Below are positions 49,078 to 58,217 of a DNA stretch of 64,000 nt, one piece after another. The notes under the pieces were generated by a model. That model saw only the letters and a list, made by a program, of their open reading frames with translations, did no database searches and had not been told where the DNA came from. Numbering within the stretch: the stretch's first letter is position 1; the number at the start of each line of letters is the position of its first letter. The position numbers were made by a program, and so were the translations under genes. The stretch lies in contig JAHCHE010000012.1 in NCBI GenBank assembly GCA_026129905.1, forward strand, positions 162,042-226,041, in the 5' to 3' direction. Source of the stretch: Bryobacteraceae bacterium (lineage in GTDB: Bacteria; Acidobacteriota; Terriglobia; Bryobacterales; Bryobacteraceae).

Positions 49078-49824
49078 CTACCGAAGTTCCACGGCATACT
49101 CCGTCCACGGCCACGGCTCTTCCCGAACTCCAAGGACGTACTCACCGGGCGCCAGCGTTAAGGTGTCCAGTCGAACATCCAGTGAGGTGGTGCCCTCTCG
49201 GATCTCGGCCCGCCCGCTGCCTGTCACCGCAGCTGCTTCTCCCGGCGGGCCAAGCCGGATCGAGTAGGCCCCCTCCTCGCTGCCGACGGGCAGAATGATC
49301 GTCAAAGCAAGACGGCGCCGAGGAAGAACCAGGTCGGTTCCTTCGGGTGCGGGAATCCCCGGGGACTCGCCCCTTACCGGGGAATGGCCTCGCAAATCGA
49401 GGGAGGCCTGTTCGTACACCGGGGCAGGCGGTTCTTCCCTGACAGTCTGTGGCTCTCGCGGCAGGGCTCCCTGACGGCCAAAGTAGTCATAGGCCAGTAC
49501 GCTGGCCACGATCACGAGGGCCGCCACGCCGACAAAGACCGGCACACGGCGCCAAAATCTGACTCCGCGCCGATAGCCGTAGAACTCACGGAAGCAAGGG
49601 GAGCAGATCGAAAGATGATCCATGACAGATTCCTGCCGAGCTCGCGGAAGATCCGGACTCCCATGCGCGACAGCCTTGAGCGTCTCATGGTCCGGGCATC
49701 CGAGTCTCTGCGGGTTCGGATGATGCTCCATGAAGAGCTTCTTCGCAAGCCGCAGAAGATGCCGCTCCTGGTCTTTCGAGAAAGGCCGATCTGTGTCCCG
49801 CTCTTCCATCCTGCTGCTCGTCAT
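49078..49824 (-). CDS. ZAS-type transmembrane anti-sigma factor
   Basis: A 248-residue protein with an N-terminal cytoplasmic zinc-binding anti-sigma domain (H-L-S-I-C-S-P-C near residue 72-79, the HxxxCxxC pattern, with an earlier C-P-D-H-E-T-L), a single membrane helix near 100-118, and a periplasmic domain of ~125 residues rich in proline and beta-strand. It would hold the sigma factor inactive until a periplasmic signal arrives. The ATG overlaps the sigma gene stop by 4 bases, so they are made in a fixed ratio. Confidence 0.85.
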   Translation of the reverse strand: MTSSRMEERDTDRPFSKDQERHLLRLAKKLFMEHHPNPQRLGCPDHETLKAVAHGSPDLPRARQESVMDHLSICSPCFREFYGYRRGVRFWRRVPVFVGVAALVIVASVLAYDYFGRQGALPREPQTVREEPPAPVYEQASLDLRGHSPVRGESPGIPAPEGTDLVLPRRRLALTIILPVGSEEGAYSIRLGPPGEAAAVTGSGRAEIREGTTSLDVRLDTLTLAPGEYVLGVREEPWPWTEYAVELR

Positions 49825-50435
49825 TGCTCCGAACCGCCTTCGCCTTCTGGCGGTCGACGTCTGCGGCTTAGCATGCGTTCCCAAGCCTTTCGGATTCCAT
49901 AGCGAAACAAGCCTCTGGCGTTTTCACCACGCGCAATCCCCAGATGCCTCGCGATCGTTCTCCAGGAGTCGCCGGCCGACCAGAACTCATAGAGTGCGCG
50001 GGTCCGCTGATCAGCGTGGCTCAGCAGTATCTCCACCTGGATCTCCTGATTCAGGCTCGTCACCCAGGCATCCTCGTCGCGAGCCCCCATCCGGCCGAGG
50101 GCCTCAGTAGGATAACCATACTGCACCCGGGATTCCTTTGCCTGGATGCCCGCCAGCTCTCGGACGACGGACCTGAAAAGGTAGGCCTCCAGGTTGACGA
50201 TTTCCTCTCCCTTCGATTGATTCTGTATCCGCTCCCACACGGAATGTACGACTTTTTCGAGGATCTGAGGCGCCCGGGCCTCGTCATGCAGGAAGTGGCC
50301 GGTGACGTAGACAACTCGCGAGAAGATCGCTTCGGCCGCTTTCAACAGGTCCTGGCCGATTGGCTCGCCATTGCGGTCCTCCGGGTTCACCCAGAAGAGC
50401 GGCTGTGTCGGCTTCCTCTCGTCCATAGCAGCCAT
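49821..50435 (-). CDS. ECF-type RNA polymerase sigma factor
   Basis: A 204-residue sigma factor. Region 2 is seen around L-E-A-Y-L-F-R-S-V-V-R-E-L near 82, and region 4 is the C-terminal part with D-S-W-R-T-I-A-R-H-L-G-I near 157 followed by basic residues. The first ~30 residues are an unusual extension. It is paired with the ZAS anti-sigma and has a promoter motif shared with the Oar receptor and the repeat-protein genes, so it probably drives its own transcription. ATG at 50,426 is an alternative start. Confidence 0.85.
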   Translation of the reverse strand: MAAMDERKPTQPLFWVNPEDRNGEPIGQDLLKAAEAIFSRVVYVTGHFLHDEARAPQILEKVVHSVWERIQNQSKGEEIVNLEAYLFRSVVRELAGIQAKESRVQYGYPTEALGRMGARDEDAWVTSLNQEIQVEILLSHADQRTRALYEFWSAGDSWRTIARHLGIARGENARGLFRYGIRKAWERMLSRRRRPPEGEGGSEQ

Positions 50436-50501
50436 TCGGTGGCACCTGCCAGCGAAATTTGAGGGCGCATTGGCGCCGGGAGATCCCCAACACCCTATAG
50501 T

Positions 50502-50533
50502 CTAGAGGGAATTCGGCAGCCAAAACGGAAAAA
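50502..50533 (-). promoter_or_regulatory. ECF-regulon promoter motif upstream of the sigma gene
   Basis: On the minus strand TTTTTCCG, 17 bases, then CCTCTAG, 67 bases before the sigma ATG. The same block with the same 17-base spacer precedes the Oar gene and the repeat-protein gene. The second half differs by two bases from the CCTCATA of the other two sites. Confidence 0.55.
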
Positions 50534-50592
50534 GATAGTGCACGCCACCGGGCCGAGAGCGCGGTCGCCGCGGAGAGCTCAGATGCGGTGGT

Positions 50593-53500
50593 TCAGAAAT
50601 TGAATCGCGCTCCGAACTGGAAGGCCCGGGGACCACCCGAGCCGAAGACCTGGGTGATGCGCCTGGCCGGCTGGCCAAAGCTCTGTGGCTCCAGTAAGTT
50701 GAAGTTGTATCCAGAGAGATTCGCCACATTGAAGACGTTGAATGCCTCGCCGAGAATCAGCAGCGTATACCGTTCGGTGAGGGAGAATGTGCGACTCAGC
50801 CGCAGGTCTTGCGAGTACAGCGTATCCCCAAACTGGAACTGGGCCGGCAGTGTGACGGGCGGGATCAACTGACCCGCGGGCGTTCGGCCGCCGGCGAAGT
50901 TCCCGTTGAACTCCTCGACGATCCCCACAAGATCCGCTTCGTCGACTCCTCGATTGAGTTCATTCCACTCCGTTCCGGGCAGGACATCGTTGATGGTGCC
51001 GTCCCCGTTCAGGTCCAGGCCGGACATCTGGGCGGTGAATGGCGGCCGGCTACCGACGGTCGAGATGAACGAGAACCGGAACATCCACGGGAGGTCGACG
51101 ATGCCGGATACGGTGAACAGGTGCCGGCGGTCATTCGGCAGCGGGCCGTAGCTCTCGAACCAGTCATTGTTGTTGATGACGCCGTTCAGGCCTGTCGTAC
51201 TCGAAAGGGCATAGGAAGCCAGGAACTGGAATCCGCGGGAGAACCTCTTGTCGACCCTCACCAGCAGCCCTTTGTACTTGGAGCGTCCCCCGCTCACCTG
51301 GACGCCGATGCGGCCGGACGAGCATTGCGCGGTCAGCTCCAGCAATTCAAGGCCTGCACACGGCCGAATCACGGGACCGGCCACGCTGCTCCATCGGTTG
51401 AAGTCGATGTTGCCCGTGTTCTGATGGATGTGGTGCTTGTAGGCGAAATCCACGCTCAGAACCATGTCCGTAGCGAGCTCACGTTGGATGCCGACGTTCA
51501 AGTGTTGTGAATAGGGCGCCGTGAAGTCCCTGGCCATCAGTCCCGAGCCCTGTTTGAAGACCTCGATGTTCCGAACCGACACGTCGACGTTGTCCGGATC
51601 GCCGAGTTGTTGCTCGAGAAATGAGCGAATGTCAGGAAGAATCATCATCAGGTGCTGTGCTCTGAAGTTCGTCGGCCCATCTCGGAACTCGAGCGGGCGG
51701 AAAAGGGGAACGCCGGGGACGCCTGGCAGCGGGTTCGGCATGATCGAACCGTCGACCACGAACCGTCCGCTCCCGCGTGGGCCGATCGTCGAGCGCTCCT
51801 GGAGGCGGTCGATTGCCAAAGGCAGCGCATAGTAGATGCCGGCGCCAGCGCGCAGCACGGTTTTGCGGTCATCCGTGATGCTCCATGCGAAACCCAGCGA
51901 GGGACCGAAGTTGTTGAGGTCCCGACGGGTGGGCGCCAGTCCCTGCTGTCCAAGCAGCGGTTCGAGATAGGCTGGCTTGCTCAAATCGTGGTTGGCGAGA
52001 TCGGCGTGATAGGCGTACGACAATCCGAAGTTGACAGTGAGACGCGGCCGTACGCGCCAGGTGTCCTTCCAGTAGAACCTCAGGACGTGGCTGGTCCGAC
52101 CCTCATCAAAGTTGAACCGTGGAGGGATGCGAGGATCTCCAAAGCCGGTGGAGAAGCCGAGCAACGGTAGCTGGAGGATGTCCTCGAAGGTGTCGAACGA
52201 TGGAGGAAGCGGGATCCTGGCCTGGGGAGGCACGGCTGGATTGGCGTTATATGCTCTCACGACATCCGGCGAATAGAGCACCATGACGGCTGGCTCCGCG
52301 AACTGGCTGAAGCCAGATCCCCGGTCGAAGTGCCACTCGAAGCCGAAGCGGAGCTGGTGATGACCCTTCTGCCACGTTACGTTGTCCACCATGTGGTATC
52401 GCCGGAAATCCCCGCCTTGGGGCACAAGTGCGTGATTGCCCATCACCAGGTCTGCGCCAAGGATGCCGATTTGGGGCTGTTGCAGGCCGATGCAGTTGTT
52501 GCCGCAGTCGGAAGCTGACGGCGCTGAGTTCCGCGTGTGCCAGTACCAGTAAGAGAACCGGAACTCGTTGATCGTGCTCGGATTGATGGCAGTGATGAGG
52601 GAGCCAACACTCTGGTCGGCCCAGTTGGTGTTCTTGCTCCAGTTCGAAGGTAGACTCCCAGGAGATGTCGGCGGATTGAAACCGTCGTTGCCGTCATGGG
52701 AGTACCGCACGAACACACTGTTTTTGTTGTTCACGCGCCAGTCGAAGCGGACGCTGATTTGGTTGCCAGTGAAATCCGTCGGGAAGATTCCACCGAACCC
52801 TGTCAGCCCAGATGCGCGCGGCTGCACAGCGGCGACCCCGTCCTGGTTGTTGTGCTCAAAGTTCGCGAACACAAAGAGCCGATTCTCCTTGATCGGACCT
52901 CCGATGTGGAATCCGGCCTGGCGCCGGGCGAAGAAGGGGTCTGGATTGGCCGGCTCGCGCAGGAGCGCAGGGTATGCCGCGAGATTGTGATCCCGGAAGA
53001 AGACGAACGCGCTTCCGTGGTAGCTGTTGCCGCCCGAGCGTGTGACAACATTGACCGCACCCGCTCCCGTGAGGCCGGTCGCCAAGTCGAAGTTCACTGT
53101 TGAGATCTGGAACTCCTGCACGCCCTCCTGAGAGAAGTTCTGGGGCGTGCCGCCAATGATCGGACTGATTATCGGGCTTCCATCCATCGTGTCCCTGGTT
53201 TGGTCCGCGGGAGATCCCAAGATCGACACGTCAAACTGGCTCGTGAAAAAGCCGGCATCCGGCACTGTCGTGACGCCCGGCTGCAGTACAGCGAGCTGGA
53301 GGAATTCGCGCCCGTTCAGGGGCAGGTCTTCGATTTGACGACGCGAAATCACCGCGTCAATGCTGTGTTTCTGATGTGCGATGAGAGGCGCCGATTCGAC
53401 AGCTTCGACGAGCTGCTGCAGTACGCCGATGGGCAACGTGAAGTCAACCGCTGTTGTTTGACCGGTTTCAACCAGAGCTGTCTTCACAGGCGTCTGAAAA

Positions 53501-53760
53501 CCCTCCGCCTCTGCGGTGACCTCGTATGTTCCGGGAGGCAGGACGGGCACTGTGAACCTCCCGTCTCCTCCGGTGACCACGTTGCGACTGAGGCCGGTCG
53601 CCTGGTTTGTCGCCGTGACTCGTGCGTCCGGAATGACGGCCTCGGATTCGTCGTAGACGGTTCCTCCGAGTTCGCCAGTAGGCAGCTGTGCTACAGCAAG
53701 GTTGGTCGCTAACCCCAAGAACTGGATAAGGAAAACTCGCACCCGGACTTGTCGAAGCAT
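50593..53760 (-). CDS. Oar-like TonB-dependent outer-membrane receptor
   Basis: A 1,055-residue protein. Signal peptide (residues ~1-24, ending A-V-A), then a carboxypeptidase-regulatory-like beta-sandwich (~28-110; G-T-V-Y-D-E-S-E-A-V-I-P-D-A-R-V), a plug domain (~115-260; D-L-P-L-N-G-R-E-F-L-Q-L near 160) and a large beta-barrel ending G-A-R-F-N-F. Such receptors are abundant in acidobacteria and import or bind large ligands or proteins. It is preceded by the ECF motif, so it is likely the main sigma target. A broken relative lies at 10,680-11,114. Confidence 0.88.
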   Translation of the reverse strand: MLRQVRVRVFLIQFLGLATNLAVAQLPTGELGGTVYDESEAVIPDARVTATNQATGLSRNVVTGGDGRFTVPVLPPGTYEVTAEAEGFQTPVKTALVETGQTTAVDFTLPIGVLQQLVEAVESAPLIAHQKHSIDAVISRRQIEDLPLNGREFLQLAVLQPGVTTVPDAGFFTSQFDVSILGSPADQTRDTMDGSPIISPIIGGTPQNFSQEGVQEFQISTVNFDLATGLTGAGAVNVVTRSGGNSYHGSAFVFFRDHNLAAYPALLREPANPDPFFARRQAGFHIGGPIKENRLFVFANFEHNNQDGVAAVQPRASGLTGFGGIFPTDFTGNQISVRFDWRVNNKNSVFVRYSHDGNDGFNPPTSPGSLPSNWSKNTNWADQSVGSLITAINPSTINEFRFSYWYWHTRNSAPSASDCGNNCIGLQQPQIGILGADLVMGNHALVPQGGDFRRYHMVDNVTWQKGHHQLRFGFEWHFDRGSGFSQFAEPAVMVLYSPDVVRAYNANPAVPPQARIPLPPSFDTFEDILQLPLLGFSTGFGDPRIPPRFNFDEGRTSHVLRFYWKDTWRVRPRLTVNFGLSYAYHADLANHDLSKPAYLEPLLGQQGLAPTRRDLNNFGPSLGFAWSITDDRKTVLRAGAGIYYALPLAIDRLQERSTIGPRGSGRFVVDGSIMPNPLPGVPGVPLFRPLEFRDGPTNFRAQHLMMILPDIRSFLEQQLGDPDNVDVSVRNIEVFKQGSGLMARDFTAPYSQHLNVGIQRELATDMVLSVDFAYKHHIHQNTGNIDFNRWSSVAGPVIRPCAGLELLELTAQCSSGRIGVQVSGGRSKYKGLLVRVDKRFSRGFQFLASYALSSTTGLNGVINNNDWFESYGPLPNDRRHLFTVSGIVDLPWMFRFSFISTVGSRPPFTAQMSGLDLNGDGTINDVLPGTEWNELNRGVDEADLVGIVEEFNGNFAGGRTPAGQLIPPVTLPAQFQFGDTLYSQDLRLSRTFSLTERYTLLILGEAFNVFNVANLSGYNFNLLEPQSFGQPARRITQVFGSGGPRAFQFGARFNF

Positions 53761-53806
53761 CGCAATCCCCTCCTCTTCCTATTGGGCCATACTCGGCCAC
53801 TGACTG

Positions 53807-53839
53807 TATGAGGAGCCTATGGCAGGAGAACGGAGAAAA
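53807..53839 (-). promoter_or_regulatory. ECF-regulon promoter motif upstream of the Oar gene
   Basis: Minus strand: TTTTCTCCG, 17 bases, CCTCATA, 46 bases before the receptor ATG. Homology with the site at 54,938-54,969 continues past the motif into the ribosome site and the first codons, showing that the whole leader was copied between the two genes. Confidence 0.6.
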
Positions 53840-53964
53840 ATTCCTCGGAATTTCACACTGGTCGCGGCCTTAGCGGGCTCCCGAGCCTCACGTGGGGTGG
53901 CCTTGTCGGCATCACCCGAGGCAATCCCGCAGAGTAGGCGCCCGCCGAGTGCCCGCCGCGGGCG

Positions 53965-54899
53965 CTACCGTGTGACGAAGGCGTCGGCGTCCCGAAGCCA
54001 CTCTTCGAAGCTGGGATTGCGAGCGTGCGGGGCTTCAATCCACCGGGAGCTGCAATGTGCCCAGTAGGCGGCAATCCTCTCGCCGCACAGGTGGGTTCGC
54101 GCGGCAGCGTGAACGGCGTCAAGGCCGGATTTCGCCCCCGCGAAGAAGTGGTTCTCGGTCCACGCTATCAACTCTTGCCACAGCCAGGTTGATCCCCAGC
54201 GCGCTCGGCGTTCGTTCTGGCGAGCTGATCTGCGAAGCCGGGGCATCGCTGGTCGAGAACGGACACGAGGTACGCGGGGACCTCGCCGGCGGTCTCAACA
54301 ACGAGGCGAGCCCAGAACGCGAACGCTTCCCACTCGATGTACTCCTTCACGAGAGCGGCGGGTTCACCGGCGGTCGGCGTCACGTCATCAGCACACGCGC
54401 GGTGCCCCAAAGCTTGGTGGTGCCACTCGTCGAAGGATGGGTATGACTTCGGCGGGCAGTCGTGCCAGGCTGATTCGGTGCGCGTCCAGTGCTCCCAGAC
54501 CTGCTCGGAACAGGGGTCGCGCCCACAGTAATAGTGAAGAGCGTCCAGCCAGCCACCATCGCGAGCTGCGTGGAACATGTGCTCGTCCACCCAACTTGAA
54601 AGATCGACCCAGATTGATTCGTGGTCGGATGACTTTCCCCGGCCATCGAGGAAACCCGGGCATCGTTGGTCAACTTGCTGGCGGAGCCAGTCGGGCAGTT
54701 TTCGTTCGGCACTGATGACGGCTCGAACCCAGAGACCGAAGGACAGCCACGCGACCAACTGCCCGCAGGAATCGGCAAGGTCGCGCCACGGCACCATGAG
54801 CGACTGCTCCCGCATCGCCCGGTGAATCGCGGCACCCGCTGAGGCGCGCATGGCTGGAGGCCTGCCCCTCGTTCTCTCGGACTTGTCGAAGCATCGCAT
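53965..54899 (-). pseudogene. Two-repeat protein of unknown family, frameshifted
   Basis: The gene starts at ATG 54,899 after GGAGGACAGGAGGG and runs 243 codons to a stop at 54,168. The second repeat continues in another frame to 53,965, so a one-base shift lies near 54,200-54,230. Each ~130-residue unit has: a helix with A-W/E-W and W-V/A-R, L-P-x-x-L, then D-Q-R-C-P-G-F, then S-I/T-W, a helix with W-x-x-x-H-x-F, D-A-L/V-H, C-x-E, and Y/N-P-S-F-D/E-E-W. I do not recognise the domain. Tryptophan, histidine and cysteine are enriched. It has the ECF promoter motif. The shift could also be a sequencing error. Confidence 0.6.
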
Positions 54900-54937
54900 C
54901 CCTCCTGTCCTCCTTGAGTCGCAGTTGGCCACTGTAC

Positions 54938-54969
54938 TATGAGGCGCTCGGCTGCAGAAAACGGAAAAA
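54938..54969 (-). promoter_or_regulatory. ECF-regulon promoter motif upstream of the repeat-protein gene
   Basis: Minus strand: TTTTTCCG, 17 bases, CCTCATA, ~40 bases before ATG 54,899. It is the best-conserved of the three copies. The following leader resembles that of the Oar gene up to the start codon. Confidence 0.6.
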
Positions 54970-55182
54970 GATTGACAGAAACGTAGCACAGTCTGCGGTG
55001 AGGCCTTGGCCTCCCCGCGTAACCTACGTGAAAATCCCCACGGAGGAACTCGAGGATTGCACCGGGGATCGAATTCGACCTTTAGAATCGAGCTATCCGG
55101 AACGATGGCGTGTATCGGCAGCTCAAAACATTCCTCTCTGCCCATGTTGTGCTGTAGATGGCAAAGTAGGATCATTCAATTG

Positions 55183-55971
55183 ATGGATGACATCTTCCAG
55201 GCCTATTCGGACGAGGTCAGGCGGCTGGCTGCCTCGCATTCCACGACGGAGCCGACCTACTACCCGGCGATCAAAGCCCTGCTTTCAAAGATGCTCAGCC
55301 GTGAGAGCTTGCCGTTTGAGGTCCGGGCTTCCACGAGTGAATCAAGGTCGGGCGGTGGGCGTGACCAGCCAGACTTGGCGCTCTACGACGGTGAAGGCGA
55401 CTACGTCGTGGTCTGCAGTGAGGTGAAGCTGCCCTCCCAAGAAATCAAGGACATAGCCTACTCGGAAGATCGAAATGACCAAATCGGGCGATACCTCGCT
55501 CAAACCGGTGTTGTCCTGGTCTCCAATGTGCGTGGTTTCGGCCTGCTCACAGTCCGGCGTGACAGCCTCCGAGGCACTACCATTCCACCGGCCGATCGTG
55601 TCCTGGAGCACATCGTCGAGCTCTGGCCTTCGACCTCGGCATTGGAGCAAGGGCGTCAGATTCCGGCCAACGCGGTCGAAGAACTCTACCTGCTCGTCGA
55701 AACTGCGGTCACACGCTATGCACCCATTGCTGAACCGGAGTCACTCGCGAAGATCCTCGCCCGACAGGCGAAGAGGGCGAAAGCTCAGTTGCCGCCGCAG
55801 TTCACGCAGGCCGTACAGGGCTTGGCTGAGGACTTTGGAAAGGCCCTCGGTGTCACCTTTGAAGGTGAAGATGGCGAGGAGTTTTTCCGCTCTTCCCTGG
55901 TCCAGACGGTCTTCTACGGGCTGTTTGCCGGATGGACCCTCTGGCTCCGTTCCGGCTCACAAGACCCATTC
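55183..55971 (+). pseudogene. Single-chain restriction-modification enzyme, part 1 (nuclease)
   Basis: First 263 codons of a gene broken by two insertions; parts 2 and 3 are at 58,272-59,045 and 60,619-62,583. Joined with one copy of each target duplication they give 1,175 codons in frame. This part holds a PD-(D/E)xK-like nuclease: Q-P-D-L-A-L-Y-D near 64 and, 13 residues on, S-E-V-K. Next to it lie helices leading to the methylase. The fusion order nuclease-methylase-C-terminal target domain is that of type IIG or helicase-less ISP-like enzymes. The ATG at 55,183 has no strong ribosome site. On its own this part may still be translated, ending inside the element. Confidence 0.8.
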
Positions 55972-56023
55972 TGGGGTGGGCCCCTGGGCTGAGACAGTTA
56001 GTTAAGACACTGTTCGCCGTTCC

Positions 56024-57070
56024 GTGAAAATTCATTGTACGGCGGTTCGGTTCCGCTTCAAGATTGCGGTCGTGGACGACCGCGGATTCTTTCTCACCTT
56101 GCAGGCGGTTCGCAGGCAGCTCGGGGCGATGCCCAGCGAGTTGTACCTGATCCGTCTGATTCACCACCACACCCGCCGGGCGATGCCTGGCGAACGGCTG
56201 TGGACAGCCAGAGAACTGGGGAGCCCAGCCATCGTGCGCTTTCTTCGAGCCCGCAACCGGGAAGGATGCGAGGTCTACCTGCAACCCTTCGCCGGCGACC
56301 GGAACGCAGGCTACATTCTCGTCGACCTCGATCAGGCCGCTCCCGCAGTGGTAACAGCCATGCGCGCCGACGGGTATGGCCCGTGTGTGGTGGCGCAGAC
56401 CAGTCCCGGTCATCTGCAAGCCTGGGTTCACCTCAGCACCTCGCCGTTGGAGCCAGCCGTCGCCAGCGCGGCCGGCAGGCTGTTGGCCCGCGCCTATGGC
56501 GGCGATCCGGCCAGCACCGACTGGCGACACTTGGGTCGGCTCGCCGGCTTCACCAATCAGAAGCCCGCCCGCCGCACACGGCGGTGCTTCGCGCCATGGG
56601 TGAAGCTCGTGTATGCCGCGGCGGGTTTGGCCCCGCAATCGCAGGCCTTGCTGCAGTCGGCCCGAGAGTCGGCTTCGTCGCCGCCCCCTCCCATCTCCGC
56701 TCCCCACACGAGCGTCCCGGACGCTGTCCCCACCATCGCCGCCGCCGAGGCCCTCAACATCTACCAGGCGTGCCTCGAACGGTGGCGCGTCCGTGAGCGT
56801 TTCCCGCAGCCGGACTGGAGCATCGTCGATCTGTGGGTCGCCCGGCATCTGCTGTCGCGGGACACACCTCCGGCGCGGGTCCAGGACATTCTCCGGCTCG
56901 CCAGCCCCCAGTTTCCCCGCCGCCACGGCGATCCGGCCGACTACCTGCGCCGGACCCTCGCCCGTGCCGGGGGGCCGTCTCTCCCCCGCCCTGTGTGTAC
57001 GGCTCATGACTCAGCCTCCGCTCCGGAGGCCGCCGCCAGCGCTTGCTCGAACTCCACCGGTGAGCGGTAA
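56024..57070 (+). CDS. RepB-primase-domain-like protein, passenger of the IS3 element
   Basis: A frame of 348 codons starting with GTG 52 bases inside the element. Residues ~80-200 resemble the archaeo-eukaryotic-primase-like RepB domain of plasmids: I-L-V-D-L-D near 92, T-S-P-G-H-L-Q-A-W-V near 126, then G-G-D-P-A-S-T-D-W-R-H-L-G-R-L-A-G-F-T-N near 157. RepB-type primases make primers for plasmid replication. The last 22 codons overlap orfB on the other strand, so the C terminus may be element-derived. How a primase would help an IS is unknown. Confidence 0.65.
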   Translation: MKIHCTAVRFRFKIAVVDDRGFFLTLQAVRRQLGAMPSELYLIRLIHHHTRRAMPGERLWTARELGSPAIVRFLRARNREGCEVYLQPFAGDRNAGYILVDLDQAAPAVVTAMRADGYGPCVVAQTSPGHLQAWVHLSTSPLEPAVASAAGRLLARAYGGDPASTDWRHLGRLAGFTNQKPARRTRRCFAPWVKLVYAAAGLAPQSQALLQSARESASSPPPPISAPHTSVPDAVPTIAAAEALNIYQACLERWRVRERFPQPDWSIVDLWVARHLLSRDTPPARVQDILRLASPQFPRRHGDPADYLRRTLARAGGPSLPRPVCTAHDSASAPEAAASACSNSTGER

Positions 57071-57942
57071 TCGAGCGCCGAGTGCAGTCGCTTCTGGTTG
57101 TAGACCTGATCGATGAAACGCGCGATCGAAGCCCGCGCCTCGGCCAGATCCCGGTACTCCTGCCGGTACACCTCTTCTGTCTTCAGCGTCTTCATCCACG
57201 ATTCGCAGCGCGCGTTTTCCCAGGGGCTCGCCTTGTGGCTCATGCTGATCTGGCAGCCGTGTTGCTTCAGCAGCGCCGTGTACTCGCCGGACGCATACTG
57301 GCCGCCGCGGTCGGAATGATGCACCAGGCCCGGCACCGGCTGCCGCAACACAAGCGCCATCCGCAGTGCCGCCAGCGGGAGATCGTCTTCCAGCGTCCGG
57401 TCCAGTTCCCAGCCGATCACCCGTCGGGAAAAGGCGTCGATCACCACCGCCAGATATACGAACTCGGTCTCCAGCCGGATGTAGGTGATGTCGGCCACCC
57501 AGAGCTGGTTGATGCCGGTTAGCGTCATCTGCTGGGCCAGGTTGTGATAGACTTGGCGGCCGTGGTGGGAATCGGTCGTCACGACGAACTTCCGCTTCCG
57601 CACACACAGCAGGTTGTCCTCGCGCATGATCCGCCGCACCCGTTTGTGGTTCACCGTCCAGCCCTGCTTGCGTAACTGGTGTGTTACCCGGCGCCAGCCG
57701 TAGCAGGGGTGCTCCAGTGCGATCCGCTGCACTTCGTCCCGCAAGTCCATCTCCTCGGCCGCAACCGCCGGCGTCGCCTGCCGCCAGCGGTAGAAGCCGG
57801 CTCGGCTGACCTGGGTCAACTCGCACATGCGCCCCACCGGGATCAGCGTGGCCAGGCTCACTTCTTGCTCCAGGTACGGGTAGATGAGCCGCGGGTAGTC
57901 AACGCCTGCAGCTTGCGCTGCTCGTCGGCATGTTGCAGGCAC
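57004..57942 (-). CDS. IS3-family transposase OrfB (DDE catalytic part)
   Basis: A 312-codon frame with a helical HTH_21-like segment (C-Y-G-W-R-R-V near 79) and the integrase core: first D in V-A-D-I-T-Y-I near 145, second D in H-H-S-D-R-G-G-Q-Y near 207, and E in N-A-R-C-E-S-W near 243, followed by the usual K/R seven residues on. It is normally made as a fusion with OrfA by ribosomal frameshift; the two frames overlap by 85 bases. Both appear intact, so the element may still be active. Confidence 0.9.
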   Translation of the reverse strand: MPATCRRAAQAAGVDYPRLIYPYLEQEVSLATLIPVGRMCELTQVSRAGFYRWRQATPAVAAEEMDLRDEVQRIALEHPCYGWRRVTHQLRKQGWTVNHKRVRRIMREDNLLCVRKRKFVVTTDSHHGRQVYHNLAQQMTLTGINQLWVADITYIRLETEFVYLAVVIDAFSRRVIGWELDRTLEDDLPLAALRMALVLRQPVPGLVHHSDRGGQYASGEYTALLKQHGCQISMSHKASPWENARCESWMKTLKTEEVYRQEYRDLAEARASIARFIDQVYNQKRLHSALDYRSPVEFEQALAAASGAEAES

Positions 57943-58217
57943 CGTCGCAAAAAATCGATCTCCATCGCCTGGCGGCCCACCTTGCGCTCCAGTTCGGCCA
58001 CCCGGTGTTCCTCGGCTCGGCCCCGCCCGTTGCCGGAAAACGCCTTCGCCCCGTGCTCGTGCAGCTCCCGCCGCCAGCGATGCAACACGTTCGGGTCCAC
58101 CTCACAGGCGCGCGCCACCTCCGCCATCGAGGCTCCCAGCTCCAGACGCCGCACCGCGGCTTCCTTGAACTCCTTCGTGAACTTCCTTCGTGTTTGGCCC
58201 ATGACTCTCCTCTCCAT
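57858..58217 (-). CDS. IS3-family transposase OrfA (DNA-binding part)
   Basis: A 119-codon frame with a helix-turn-helix (F-K-E-A-A-V-R-R-L-E-L near 17, then A-E-V-A-R-A-C-E-V near 36, L-H-R-W-R-R-E-L near 49) and a C-terminal leucine-zipper-like helix (V-A-E-L-E-R-K-V near 73) for multimerisation. It starts ~50 bases from the right inverted repeat. Typical for IS3 OrfA. Confidence 0.9.
   Translation of the reverse strand: MERRVMGQTRRKFTKEFKEAAVRRLELGASMAEVARACEVDPNVLHRWRRELHEHGAKAFSGNGRGRAEEHRVAELERKVGRQAMEIDFLRRCLQHADEQRKLQALTTRGSSTRTWSKK

Noticed and set aside
55006..55182. Upstream extension of the restriction-modification frame
   Set aside because: The extension is low-complexity, has no ribosome site, and the conserved-looking protein begins at the ATG at 55,183.
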